Assembly: GCA_049687015.1 (NCBI GenBank)
Contig: JBAVIP010000029.1
Coordinates: forward strand, 115,883 to 179,882
Reading direction: 5' to 3'
DNA length: 64,000 bases
DNA from: Methylotenera_A sp049687015
GTDB lineage: Bacteria; Pseudomonadota; Gammaproteobacteria; Burkholderiales; Methylophilaceae
Shown: positions 1 to 7,898 of the stretch, piece by piece
Layout of the letters: every line of letters starts with the position of its first letter
Numbering within the stretch: the stretch's first letter is position 1
Translations under genes and position numbers: made by a program
Notes under the pieces: generated by a model
The model's database searches: none
What the model saw: the letters and a program-made list of their open reading frames with translations, nothing else
What the model was told of the DNA's origin: nothing

Positions 1-663
1 CAAAAAAGCCATCAACACAAATTTAACGATGATTAAATGTGAGTGATTACTGACTACCAATAAAGCAGTCATCGCTAATGCCGGCGACAAGCCAAACAGA
101 TTAGCTACAATCAGGCCTCCCAGCTTGGTTTTGGTAGCGAGTGGCTTTGATTTTCCTTCCGATTTAACGTACTCTGCCGTCGCCATCAACCAGACTGCAC
201 ATAAACGACTGAGCGCATGGCCTGCAATTAGCACAGATGGGATAAAAGCCGGATGTAACAATGCGAGTGTTTGGAATTTTGCAAACAGCATTAAAAACAG
301 AGCGACTGCGCCATAAGTACCAAGCCGAGAATCTTGCATTATTGTCAATATCTGCTCGCGATCCCAGCCTCCGCCCAAGCCATCTAGGCTATCTGCCAGA
401 CCATCCTCGTGAAATGCACCCGTCAGATAAATGGTGCAGGCCATGCTGATTAACACAGCTATTGTTTGCGGAAAAACTAGACTGCTTAGATAAAAACTTA
501 ATGCACCGGCAAAACCGACAATGATGCCAACCAGTGGAAAATATTTAACCGCATAGTTAAGGTCGTTCACTTGAAAATTGGCAATGCTGGATACCGGAAG
601 GCGTGTTAAAAAGCCGATGGCCAGCAAAAAGAAGCGCCATTCATTTTTAGCAGTGGCTAACAT
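1..663 (-). CDS. cobS: Adenosylcobinamide-GDP ribazoletransferase CobS (3' end cut by window edge)
   Basis: The reverse strand is open from an ATG at 663 to base 1, giving 221 residues without a stop; the C-terminus lies outside the window. The translation contains the CobS signature FHEDGLADSLDGLGGG followed by MQDSRLGTYG, with several hydrophobic segments typical of this membrane enzyme. CobS joins adenosylcobinamide-GDP to alpha-ribazole, the last assembly step of cobalamin. The start codon overlaps the end of cobT by 7 bases, so the two are translationally coupled. The family is usually about 250 residues, so only some 30 are missing. Confidence 0.93.
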   Translation of the reverse strand, partial: MLATAKNEWRFFLLAIGFLTRLPVSSIANFQVNDLNYAVKYFPLVGIIVGFAGALSFYLSSLVFPQTIAVLISMACTIYLTGAFHEDGLADSLDGLGGGWDREQILTIMQDSRLGTYGAVALFLMLFAKFQTLALLHPAFIPSVLIAGHALSRLCAVWLMATAEYVKSEGKSKPLATKTKLGGLIVANLFGLSPALAMTALLVVSNHSHLIIVKFVLMAFL

Positions 664-1712
664 TTTTCGCTTACACCAGCGCTTTCAAATGATGCCATGT
701 CATTCAAAAAATTAACCGCTGCTTGCACAAGTGGATAAGCCAACGCCGCGCCAGTGCCTTCTCCTAATCGCATACCTAAATCCAACAAAGGTTTTGCGTC
801 TAAATAATCTAACAGCTTGCGATGCCCCGCCTCGCCTGAGCAGTGCGAAAATATACAGTACTGCAAAATATTAGGCTGCAACCTGCTCGCCACAAGTAGT
901 GCGGTCGTGGCAATAAATCCATCAACCAATAATACTGCCTTGTGTTTAGCCGCAGCTAGCATCGCACCTGTCATCATGGCAATTTCAAAGCCGCCAAAGG
1001 TGGCCAAAACCTCCATAACATCTTTTGAATTTAGAGAATGATGTTGAATGGCTTGCTTAAGAATTTCGGTTTTTTTTGTTAACCCTGCCTTATCCAAACC
1101 AGTGCCGCGACCCACACATTGCCCAATCGGTAAGCCACACAACACGCTCATTAAACAGCTGGCAGACGAGGTATTTGCAATGCCCATTTCACCATAGCCA
1201 AGCACATTGCAACCGGCATCAATTTCTTTTTTTGCAAGCGCAGCACCAATAGTAAGCGCTTGCTCACATTGCGCAGTCGTCATCGCAGGTTCATGTAAAA
1301 AATTGCGCGTACCACTTTGACTATTTTCTATGGCAATTTTGGCATCAATTAAATCCGGATGTGCTTCAAACTGATAATTCACACCCGCATCCACAATACG
1401 CAACTGCATATTATTTTGTTTGGCAAAAACATTAATGCCCGCCCCGCCATTTAAAAAATTATGTACCATTTGTGCGGTCACAGCTTGCGGATAAGGACTG
1501 ACGCCAGTTTCTGCGATGCCATGATCGCCTGCAAAAACCAGCATGGTTGGTTTGTTGAGTTGTGGTGTTAAAGTGCTTTGAATTTTCCCAATTTGAAGGG
1601 CGATTTCCTCCAGCCTGCCTAGAGACCCAAGCGGCTTGGTTTTTTGATCGATTTTTTGCTGAAGCGCAGGCTTGAGCTGGCTTTCAGATTTGGGAATTTG
1701 AAAATTATTCAT
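657..1712 (-). CDS. cobT: Nicotinate-nucleotide--dimethylbenzimidazole phosphoribosyltransferase
   Basis: The 351-residue protein has the family's N-terminal KPLGSLGRLE motif (about residues 26-35), AGDHGIAETGVSPYP (about 62-76) and the C-terminal GMRLGEGTGAALAYPL stretch that holds the catalytic glutamate. The enzyme makes alpha-ribazole 5'-phosphate from nicotinate mononucleotide and the lower-ligand base, feeding the CobS reaction encoded directly downstream. Length is normal. No strong Shine-Dalgarno precedes the ATG. The gene lies just downstream of a terminator, so it probably has its own promoter or low read-through expression. Confidence 0.95.
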   Translation of the reverse strand: MNNFQIPKSESQLKPALQQKIDQKTKPLGSLGRLEEIALQIGKIQSTLTPQLNKPTMLVFAGDHGIAETGVSPYPQAVTAQMVHNFLNGGAGINVFAKQNNMQLRIVDAGVNYQFEAHPDLIDAKIAIENSQSGTRNFLHEPAMTTAQCEQALTIGAALAKKEIDAGCNVLGYGEMGIANTSSASCLMSVLCGLPIGQCVGRGTGLDKAGLTKKTEILKQAIQHHSLNSKDVMEVLATFGGFEIAMMTGAMLAAAKHKAVLLVDGFIATTALLVASRLQPNILQYCIFSHCSGEAGHRKLLDYLDAKPLLDLGMRLGEGTGAALAYPLVQAAVNFLNDMASFESAGVSEKC

Positions 1713-1732
1713 GTTCGAAAGTTTAAATGAAA

Positions 1733-1762
1733 AACCCGTAAAACCTGACGGTTTTACGGGTT
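1733..1762 (-). terminator. Rho-independent terminator of the lipoprotein gene
   Basis: A perfect 13-bp stem (AACCCGTAAAACC and its complement) encloses a 4-base loop. On the minus strand it is followed by a run of T. It lies directly after the end of the small lipoprotein gene and before cobT. Confidence 0.85.
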
Positions 1763-1796
1763 AATTTAAGCTAAATCTAATTTAATAAAAACTAAA

Positions 1797-2093
1797 TTAT
1801 TGTTTAGCAGCTTCTGCCGCTGCGGCATCTTTAGCGGCTTGTATCGCATCAACCGCTTCTTCTTTGGCATTTGCCGCTGCCGCAGATGTTGCTGCAGCCG
1901 CATCTTTTGCTGCATCGGTTACCGCACCAGTTGCCTCAGTTGCTGCTGTCGCAGCTGCGTCTTTAGTCGCATCTACCGCCTCAGACATCTCACTTTTTGC
2001 AGCATCAGCCGCTTCTTCGGTTTTTTTACTGCATCCTACTGTAAATGTCACAGCAACTAAGCCTACTAATAAAGCACGTAAAAATGTATTCAT
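1797..2093 (-). CDS. Small alanine-rich lipoprotein
   Basis: The 98-residue protein starts with a lipoprotein signal peptide: a basic start, a hydrophobic core and a lipobox ending at Cys21 (FTVGC). The mature part is almost entirely Ala, Glu, Asp, Lys and Thr in a repeating AADA/ATKDA pattern that should form a long amphipathic helix, as in Lpp-like or LEA-like proteins. There are no catalytic residues. An AGGAG ribosome site lies 7 bases before the ATG, and a strong terminator follows. The likely location is the outer membrane or periplasm; the specific function is unknown. Low complexity makes homology assignments unreliable. Confidence 0.8.
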   Translation of the reverse strand: MNTFLRALLVGLVAVTFTVGCSKKTEEAADAAKSEMSEAVDATKDAAATAATEATGAVTDAAKDAAAATSAAAANAKEEAVDAIQAAKDAAAAEAAKQ

Positions 2094-2128
2094 TAAAATC
2101 TCCTAATTAAAAAAGTACTACTTGCAAA

Positions 2129-2629
2129 TTATTGCGGAGGAATACGCAACATTTGACCTGGATAAATTTTATCTGGGTGGCTTAACATGGGTTTGTTAGC
2201 CTCAAAAATTTTCATATAAGCATTAGCGTTGCCATAAAATTCTTTAGCGATTTTTGAAAGTGTATCCCCACGCACCACCGTGTAAAACTGTGGTTCAGCT
2301 TCTGCTTGAATAACGCCTAACTGGTCTTGCACATGCTCAACACCCGCTACATTACCGCAACATAACAAAATCTTTTCTTTGGTTTCTTGCGTATCGGCCA
2401 TACCTTGCACTATGACCGTGCCAGAGGCGCCATCGAAGCCAATCGCCAGGCCATCGGCCGTTAAATTCATTTTTGCCACATAATTGGCAATGGCATTTGC
2501 GGCTGCTTTATTGGCTGCCTCTACATTCACAGGCGTTGGGTCTTTTTTTGCAACTTCTTCTGTCGCTTTTGCTTCCCCAATACCAAATAACTTTTCTCCC
2601 GCTTCTTTAATAAATGAAAACATGCCCAT
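2129..2629 (-). CDS. kbp: BON-LysM protein, Kbp/YgaU type
   Basis: The 166-residue protein matches the layout of E. coli Kbp (YgaU). It has an N-terminal amphipathic start with EAGEKLFG, a BON domain (about residues 45-108, with the VQGMADTQETKEKILLCCGNV stretch) and a C-terminal LysM domain (about 115-164, YTVVRGDTLSKIAKEFYGNA to PGQMLRIP). In E. coli this protein binds potassium and is induced by osmotic stress. The start is fixed by AGGAG 7 bases upstream. The N-terminal region is about 15 residues longer than in E. coli, with an Ala/Lys-rich insert. Confidence 0.88.
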   Translation of the reverse strand: MGMFSFIKEAGEKLFGIGEAKATEEVAKKDPTPVNVEAANKAAANAIANYVAKMNLTADGLAIGFDGASGTVIVQGMADTQETKEKILLCCGNVAGVEHVQDQLGVIQAEAEPQFYTVVRGDTLSKIAKEFYGNANAYMKIFEANKPMLSHPDKIYPGQMLRIPPQ

Positions 2630-2773
2630 TTAGCTCTCCTTCTTTATTTTATTAGATTGATGAAACTAGGTTGTAGTTGAATAAAGGCTAGCGATAATTT
2701 CAAGCCCGCTAGTACCATCATAGTGCAATTATTTTGTTTTGACCACCTTAGTTTTTAATTTAATTGCTCTGCA

Positions 2774-2804
2774 TTGTGCCAATATTGGTTAAGTTTGCTA
2801 TAAT
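2774..2804 (+). promoter_or_regulatory. Promoter of tRNA-Phe
   Basis: A consensus -10 TATAAT (2799-2804) is followed by a GC-rich GCGCGA discriminator, as in stringently controlled stable-RNA promoters. The best -35 candidate, TTGTGC (2774-2779), is weak and has a long 19-base spacer. Confidence 0.6.
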
Positions 2805-2840
2805 GCGCGACTTGCAAATAGTTATGCACTATTTCACGCT

Positions 2841-2916
<76 letters not shown>

Positions 2917-2925
2917 GTATTGATA

Positions 2926-2951
2926 AAGCTCACAGAGATGTGGGCTTTTTT
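2926..2951 (+). terminator. Terminator after tRNA-Phe, island-derived copy
   Basis: AAGCTCACA-GAGA-TGTGGGCTT forms a 9-bp stem with one G-T pair and is followed by T. A near-identical hairpin follows the right repeat at 14486-14510. The copy here came in with the island; the right copy is probably the original chromosomal one. Confidence 0.8.
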
Positions 2952-3257
2952 CATTTTCGGTTCGGCATAGGCTTAGTTTTCAGGTTTACGATAAGAAAGC
3001 CAGCTAAAAATTCTTATAAATCTTCGGCTTACTTATTTATATCTTACTGGTGAATTGTACTAATAATCTGTATGTCCCAGGTTCGAGCCAAGGCGAGGAA
3101 CCATGTTCTAAAGTCCTGCAAAATGTTGGGCTTTTTCAATTTAAATGCCATGATTTTGCTTCGAGAACGTGTACTAGTAACTAAAACAAATCAACGCTCA
3201 GCCTTTTAATTAAGTTAATATAAGATATTATTATTCCAATAAAATACTAGTCAAAGT
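2952..3257 (+). other. Non-coding left end of the island
   Basis: No gene is supported here. The stretch holds a tRNA-3'-end-like remnant (3071-3103) and an AT-rich region before the first cargo gene. No good promoter match or Shine-Dalgarno site was found for the gene at 3258. Confidence 0.5.
3071..3135 (+). pseudogene. Possible tRNA 3'-end remnant with terminator
   Basis: The stretch contains GGTTCGAGCC, which looks like a T-arm loop, followed 10 bases later by GGAACCA, which looks like a discriminator plus CCA. Then comes a hairpin AAGTCC...TGGGCTT with a T-run. The T-stem pairs at only about three of five positions, so this is not a functional tRNA. It may be an old attachment-site scar from another tRNA gene. 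A chance resemblance is possible. Confidence 0.3.
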
Positions 3258-3704
3258 ATGCCTATACCGAATCTTGACAGTAATGGGTTATTACCGAATG
3301 GTGTTTATGATTGCTCGCTAGAGGAAATTAGTACCCACTTTACTTGGAACCAGCACCGAGTTGCGCTTTATGGCAATTTTCTAGCTTTTTTGCAAAAGGA
3401 ATTGCGGCCACATTTCCCTGACCCTGTTTTTTTTGATGGTAGTTTTGTTACTGATAAAGAAGTACCAGAGGACACTGATGTTGTACTGGATTTACGAAAT
3501 GCCCCAGATGCTAGAAAATGGCAAGGCTTAGTATTTATGCAACAGCATCAGCAACGCCTCAAGACGGATTATTCAGTTCACTTTTGGATTAACCTCCCAG
3601 GGAACAATGATTTCTCATCATTTTTTCAATATATCGGAGTCAAGACTGCCCGCCTAAAGGGTCTTCAACCTAAGCATCAAAAAGGTATTTTGAGGGTATT
3701 ATAA
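3258..3704 (+). CDS. DUF6932-like nucleotidyltransferase-fold protein
   Basis: The 148-residue protein begins with the pattern IPNLDSNGLLPNGVYDCSLE and has GSFVTDKEVPEDTDVVLDL at about residues 61-79. Known DUF6932 proteins share this pattern. The G-S-F...D-T-D-V part resembles the active site of minimal nucleotidyltransferases (GSx9DxD). It is the first cargo gene beside attL and ends in a TAATG overlap with the next gene, so the two are translated together. A toxin-like or defence role is only inferred from the fold and the island setting. The ribosome site is weak. Confidence 0.6.
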   Translation: MPIPNLDSNGLLPNGVYDCSLEEISTHFTWNQHRVALYGNFLAFLQKELRPHFPDPVFFDGSFVTDKEVPEDTDVVLDLRNAPDARKWQGLVFMQQHQQRLKTDYSVHFWINLPGNNDFSSFFQYIGVKTARLKGLQPKHQKGILRVL

Positions 3705-4708
3705 TGGGAATTTGGACTGCGTCGGTAGAAGCTAAGGCTGGCATTATTCACTCTCAACTTGCCTCGGCACGTTCGCTCGCATCTGCCAATAATGGTGATA
3801 TTGACGCTATATCTAGACCTTATCTTGATTTGCTTAATTCGCTCTACCACAATGAGTTCGCTTTTGCACAATTAGCAGACTCATCAGACTTAGTTGCTAG
3901 ATTTAATGGTCCTTCAGTGGATATTTACGACCCAACAGTATCCATTGTCATATCCATTTTTTCCGATATTCGTGAACAAATAAGAGCAATCGCTAAATCA
4001 ATAGTTGGCCTTTCTACCGACCAAAGAGTTACTTGGCCAGCGCAGCTTGACCCCCATTTGTCAGGAATTGCACATGGTAGTTTAATTGTTGGCATTACAG
4101 TTCCAGAACCTGGAATGATAGCAACAAAAGGAAATCAGTTAGAGTTTGATGGTGTGTCAACTCAAGTCTTTAATTCAGTACGTGGTGCGGTACGCAGCTT
4201 GTCAGTCGTTGCTCGGCATATCAATGATAACCAAGTTAATGAGTCTATTCGTGAAGAGTTCCCAGACCCAGCAGTAAGAGACATGGTGATGGTCGCTGCA
4301 AGAAGACTTTCCCCAACAGGACGCAAGGGCATTGATAGTGTATCTTTTTACAGTCCAGAAACTGAAGAGCGAGAACCAGCCTATTTAACGCCAACCTCTA
4401 GAATAGCTTTATCTCAAGCACTTGCTAAGCCAGTTAAGGTAAAAGGCTATGGTGACTTTGAAGGAGTAGTACGTGAAATTGATTTAGATGCTAAACGATT
4501 TGAAATCCGTGGCGTTAAAGGTATTGGGGCAATACGCTGTGTTTATGAAGGTGAGTTACACAACATTGTTCGGTCGGTACTTGATTCTAGAGTTGTGGTT
4601 AAGGGAAATTATGAAACATTAGCTTCTCAGCAACCAAGACTTATCGCTGTTGACTCCATGGATATTCTTAAATCTGCCGAAGAACAACTCAATCTACCGG
4701 AGTCATAA
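3704..4708 (+). CDS. Unrecognised partner of the DUF6932-like protein
   Basis: The 334-residue soluble protein shows no family I recognise. The N-terminal half is mainly helical. The middle has a run of hydrophobic strands (about residues 125-145, IAHGSLIVGITVPEPG). The last third, from about residue 244, contains short alternating hydrophobic strands (VKGYGDFEGVVREIDLDAKR) that look like a small beta-barrel. It has no signal peptide or membrane segment. Its ATG overlaps the stop of the upstream gene by one base. The pairing suggests a two-component module, perhaps toxin-antitoxin or anti-phage, but the sequence does not prove this. Confidence 0.55.
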   Translation: MGIWTASVEAKAGIIHSQLASARSLASANNGDIDAISRPYLDLLNSLYHNEFAFAQLADSSDLVARFNGPSVDIYDPTVSIVISIFSDIREQIRAIAKSIVGLSTDQRVTWPAQLDPHLSGIAHGSLIVGITVPEPGMIATKGNQLEFDGVSTQVFNSVRGAVRSLSVVARHINDNQVNESIREEFPDPAVRDMVMVAARRLSPTGRKGIDSVSFYSPETEEREPAYLTPTSRIALSQALAKPVKVKGYGDFEGVVREIDLDAKRFEIRGVKGIGAIRCVYEGELHNIVRSVLDSRVVVKGNYETLASQQPRLIAVDSMDILKSAEEQLNLPES

Positions 4709-4766
4709 TAATCAATACCCGCAGTAACAGCCCAATCACCTTCCCACCTCAGTCTCACCAGCACGG

Positions 4767-4877
4767 ATGTTGCTAAAATTTGGTAAGAAGGATGCTAAAA
4801 ATCGCCTCGCCCTGCCCTCTTATGTAACCGCTATGATGCAACCCGTCAGAAGTCATGGTTGGATTACTTCTGAATAA
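4767..4877 (+). CDS. Possible 36-residue ORF or gene remnant
   Basis: An ATG at 4767 opens 36 codons rich in Lys and Arg and ending in GWITSE, with the stop directly abutting the end of the convergent XRE gene. There is no clear ribosome site. The run without stops and the basic composition look like the C-terminal tail of a larger lost gene, but I do not recognise it. It may be chance. Confidence 0.25.
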   Translation: MLLKFGKKDAKNRLALPSYVTAMMQPVRSHGWITSE

Positions 4878-5123
4878 TTAGTTTCCAGCTTTATCAAGCA
4901 AAGATGATGCTTTTACTCCGAGTGCATCGGCAATCTTCAAAAAATTCATGATTGCTAGGTTGTGCTCGCCTCTTTCAATGCCACCCATATACGAGCGGTC
5001 GATACCAGCTCTATCAGCTAAAGCTTCTTGAGACAATCCTTGAGCCTTTCTCTCCGCACGCAAAGCCTCTCCCAAACCGACAAGAGCAGGATTCCCAGAA
5101 AAAGAAGGTGATTTTTTTGCCAC
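4878..5123 (-). CDS. XRE-family transcriptional regulator
   Basis: The 81-residue protein is a single Cro/C1-type helix-turn-helix (about residues 14-72): GEALRAERKAQGLSQEALADRAG, then IDRSYMGGIERGEHNLAIMNFLKIADALGV. The start is a GTG with no Shine-Dalgarno site, so the message may be leaderless. It is divergent from the membrane-protein gene at 5344. A perfect inverted repeat at 5187-5203 sits between them and is the likely operator. Such regulators usually control their own and adjacent island genes. Confidence 0.88.
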   Translation of the reverse strand: MAKKSPSFSGNPALVGLGEALRAERKAQGLSQEALADRAGIDRSYMGGIERGEHNLAIMNFLKIADALGVKASSLLDKAGN

Positions 5124-5186
5124 ATAATTATGCTATAAGTTTGCTGTATTTAGAACCACGGGATAAGATACCAAATTATTACTAGA

Positions 5187-5203
5187 ACATCTGCAACAGA
5201 TGT
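5187..5203. promoter_or_regulatory. Inverted repeat, probable XRE operator
   Basis: ACATCTG-CAA-CAGATGT is a perfect 7-bp palindrome with a 3-base centre. An outer pair, GATAAG (5162-5167) and CTTATC (5205-5210), flanks it. It lies in the region between the divergent XRE gene and the gene at 5344, the expected place for a regulator site. Confidence 0.5.
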
Positions 5204-5343
5204 GCTTATCGGTTAAAGGAAGAAGCTGAATGGGCTATTGTTAAGTTGATATGTATGAAGTACCATCAATCAAAGTAGGGTTATATTGCAGCGGCCCTTG
5301 CGACACTGCTTAAGGTAAGAATAATAAAAGGGGAAAGCATCTC

Positions 5344-6690
5344 ATGGGGAAATCTGGCGGCATTATAGCTATCATTGCAGGGATTCTTGGCTTGCTTCCT
5401 GCGGCTTTAACCTTGATGCTTGGTGGTCTGGGTGCTGCATTTCAAGCAGATAGGGCTAATAGCGTTATCGCTTTTGGATGGGGTGGTATTTTTTTCTGCT
5501 TCCTTACAATTGTTTTCGGTGCCATAGCAATAAACGAAAAGAACAGTAAGATGCCAGGCATCCTGATTGTCATCTCTTCCATTTTAGGCGCTATATATGG
5601 TGGAAAACTTGTTGCAGTATTGATGGTTCTGGCATTCGTGGGAGGAATGCTAGCGATGCTGGGCTCCTCTGTAACTGATACAAATGCCACATCAAAGGTT
5701 ACTGTGAACGATGTAAACACTGCATCCGAGGTGCATGAAGCGACTGTGAACACCTCCTCCAAAGCGATGCATATTTTTTATGTTCTCATGGCAATCATTT
5801 GGTTATTTTTCATATATTCCAGCTCAGAAAATAAGGTTCAAGCTGTTTCAACACCAGAGAATAAAAATGAATCTACTCTCATAGCAGAGTCGGATCCCCT
5901 AAAAAACTTGGATGCAGCACAACCCTCTGACCTTTCCCCAATTGGTGAACTAGCAGAGATATTTTCTTACGGCAGCGACAACACTGATCTGCAACGTGAA
6001 AACAAATTTAATGAAATTCATGGAAAGATTATTGCGTGGCAGCTACCAGTTTATGACATTAAGCGGGCTGGCGACGGATATACTATTCAAACAGATTCAC
6101 ACTATAAGAACGACTTATTTGGACAAATATTAGTTGGAACATTTGTGCATGTGATTGCACGCAATGCAGATGAAGAGAAATTAATTGCGAGCCTTAAAAC
6201 AGGGGATATAGTTTCTTTTAAAGGACTTGTTCATGACAGCACAATGCGTAATTTGGATATCAAGCCTGCAATTTTAATGGCTGTAGGAGAGCCGCCGGCG
6301 GAATCATTACAAGGTCATGTTAACAATATGTCTTTTGGTAGCTATTTAGGTAAGCCTCCTTTAGAAATATTGGGTGACGAAGACATACATCAAATCAGCA
6401 AAAAACTATTGGGAAGTCATCATGATAAGTTTCTTAATAATATAGCATTAGGTTCCGAAGCAGGTCTTGAAATGGATAGCTATTATCTTTTAGGATTTGG
6501 ATGCAATAAAGACCCATGTGAAACAGAGCAAGCGGCTTTTGCTATTGATAAACAAACTGGTGAAATGTTTGCAGTGCTTGCTACATCAGAAGGTGTAAGC
6601 TTCTTTGGTGTTGATTCAGCGGAAAAATTGCCTGCTAATCTTCAATCCTGGTATGAGCAATTACCTAAAAAAGCCACCCCAGAAATTTAA
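5344..6690 (+). CDS. Unrecognised membrane protein with C-terminal soluble domains
   Basis: The 448-residue protein has three to four transmembrane segments in the first 105 residues, a Thr/Val-rich linker, a further membrane segment (about 143-160) and then a long soluble part. Residues about 225-320 (HGKIIAWQLPVYDIKR...VSFKGLVHDS) have the strand pattern of an OB-fold-like tRNA_anti domain. The C-terminal part contains a Cys-x4-Cys (CNKDPC). A GGGGAAAG ribosome site precedes the ATG, and a terminator follows at 6713. No function can be assigned. Confidence 0.6.
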   Translation: MGKSGGIIAIIAGILGLLPAALTLMLGGLGAAFQADRANSVIAFGWGGIFFCFLTIVFGAIAINEKNSKMPGILIVISSILGAIYGGKLVAVLMVLAFVGGMLAMLGSSVTDTNATSKVTVNDVNTASEVHEATVNTSSKAMHIFYVLMAIIWLFFIYSSSENKVQAVSTPENKNESTLIAESDPLKNLDAAQPSDLSPIGELAEIFSYGSDNTDLQRENKFNEIHGKIIAWQLPVYDIKRAGDGYTIQTDSHYKNDLFGQILVGTFVHVIARNADEEKLIASLKTGDIVSFKGLVHDSTMRNLDIKPAILMAVGEPPAESLQGHVNNMSFGSYLGKPPLEILGDEDIHQISKKLLGSHHDKFLNNIALGSEAGLEMDSYYLLGFGCNKDPCETEQAAFAIDKQTGEMFAVLATSEGVSFFGVDSAEKLPANLQSWYEQLPKKATPEI

Positions 6691-6712
6691 CTTAGATTTA
6701 GCTTTTTAAGTC

Positions 6713-6747
6713 ACCCGTTACACCTTAATTGGTCAGCGGGTTTTTTT
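6713..6747 (+). terminator. Terminator after the membrane-protein gene
   Basis: ACCCG...CGGGT forms the outer stem, with an inner ACC/GGT, followed by seven T. The 14 bases TTTTTTACGTCTAT at its 3' edge recur after the next terminator (7305-7318). Confidence 0.7.
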
Positions 6748-6793
6748 ACGTCTATCAACCTACCAACAACCCATCAACAACCAAAGGAGCCTA

Positions 6794-7252
6794 ATGCCTA
6801 AACAACACACAAAACCTAAATCTAAAGCAATGCGAAATTTACAATCAGCAGGCAAAGGCATCATTATCTCAACCGGCAATACGGCAGCCAAAGGCGCTGA
6901 GAAAACTGCCAAATGGATGGCAACGGATCATACTGGCGGTATCGAAGATATTAAGCTGATGCAGTCACAGCAGCGCGTAAGCTCTCTGCTTGCCCGTTCG
7001 CTTTTAGATATCCGTACAGTGGAAAGATCCAATGACCGAGTAGGTCGACTCATCGACACTGGCGTTGAGGCTAGCAATTCTGAGGTTATATCGGGTTGGA
7101 TGGTTGACCATATGCTTTATCTTTTAGATTTGCTATGGGGCTTTATTGGGCCAATCTTGAGTTATCTCCTTTTCAGCCTATTGAGTGTATTTCTGGTGAT
7201 TCTATTCAACGTCATTTTCTTTGGCGCTTTGTATCTGTATTTCACTTCATAA
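6794..7252 (+). CDS. Unrecognised small membrane protein
   Basis: The 152-residue protein has a strongly basic start (about 30 residues rich in Lys), a helical middle and two hydrophobic segments at the C-terminus (about 105-150). A membrane-anchored protein with a cytoplasmic N-terminal part is likely. The start is fixed by AAAGGAG ahead of the ATG. It is flanked on both sides by terminators, so it is probably its own transcript. No family is recognised. Confidence 0.6.
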   Translation: MPKQHTKPKSKAMRNLQSAGKGIIISTGNTAAKGAEKTAKWMATDHTGGIEDIKLMQSQQRVSSLLARSLLDIRTVERSNDRVGRLIDTGVEASNSEVISGWMVDHMLYLLDLLWGFIGPILSYLLFSLLSVFLVILFNVIFFGALYLYFTS

Positions 7253-7287
7253 CACCTAATCCCATTTTTCACCTGCAATACCTATGC

Positions 7288-7310
7288 GCCCGTTTCATGC
7301 GGGCTTTTTT
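7288..7310 (+). terminator. Terminator
   Basis: GCCCG-TTTCATG-CGGGC forms a 5-bp GC stem, followed by six T and then the same ACGTCTAT sequence seen after the previous terminator. It separates the genes at 6794 and 7332. Confidence 0.75.
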
Positions 7311-7331
7311 ACGTCTATACAAAGGAGTCCT

Positions 7332-7832
7332 ATGATTACGATTCACAATTTCAATGATGCATATCAGCATTTCCAATCTGGCGTTATCCCCAATCGGCTG
7401 TTACAAGACCAAGCAGCTGTCATGCTAGGTATTTGTCAAAACCCCCATCAAGCAGTCTCGAATGCACTAGAAATCACTGATAGCGATATTAATTGGCTAC
7501 TCCAGCAGCCAGAAGCTGCGTTTGATTATGCAGATTTTCTGGGTGGAAATGTTTATGTTTGCGAGACAGAAATAGATTTAAAGCAAATCCATGGCTGCGA
7601 TTTTGAATGGGCAGAAGCGCATGACGGATGTTGGCCAAATGTCACCGATATGCCGATGTCTTGGGATAGCTGCTGCTACTTGCAAGAATTGGTAGGTGAA
7701 CCGCAATGGGTCATCTTTCTGTTGTGCTGGAACAATGCAGGTGGTCCTGTCTATTACGTACCTAAGCATCTGTGGAGTATTGCTAGAGTCACCGAGCACA
7801 TTGCAGCAACAGATAGTGCATGGAGCGCGTAG
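7332..7832 (+). CDS. Unrecognised 166-residue island protein
   Basis: The start at 7332 is chosen because AAAGGAG lies just upstream; an earlier in-frame ATG falls inside the preceding terminator. The acidic, aromatic-rich protein has no signal peptide or membrane segment. It contains a central stretch with several Trp and Cys (FEWAEAHDGCWPNVTDMPMSW) and another, LCWNNAGGPVYYVP. The look is of a single globular domain. I do not recognise the family. Confidence 0.6.
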   Translation: MITIHNFNDAYQHFQSGVIPNRLLQDQAAVMLGICQNPHQAVSNALEITDSDINWLLQQPEAAFDYADFLGGNVYVCETEIDLKQIHGCDFEWAEAHDGCWPNVTDMPMSWDSCCYLQELVGEPQWVIFLLCWNNAGGPVYYVPKHLWSIARVTEHIAATDSAWSA

Positions 7833-7898
7833 TGCGGCTTTTTTAGTATCTTATATGAAGGCCATTTTCAAACATCAATTTTACTTATGGAGCTCAAT

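Noticed and set aside
1800..2106. Plus-strand frames rich in Ala or Cys opposite the lipoprotein gene
   Set aside because: They are shadows produced by the GCA/GCT repeats of the real minus-strand gene.
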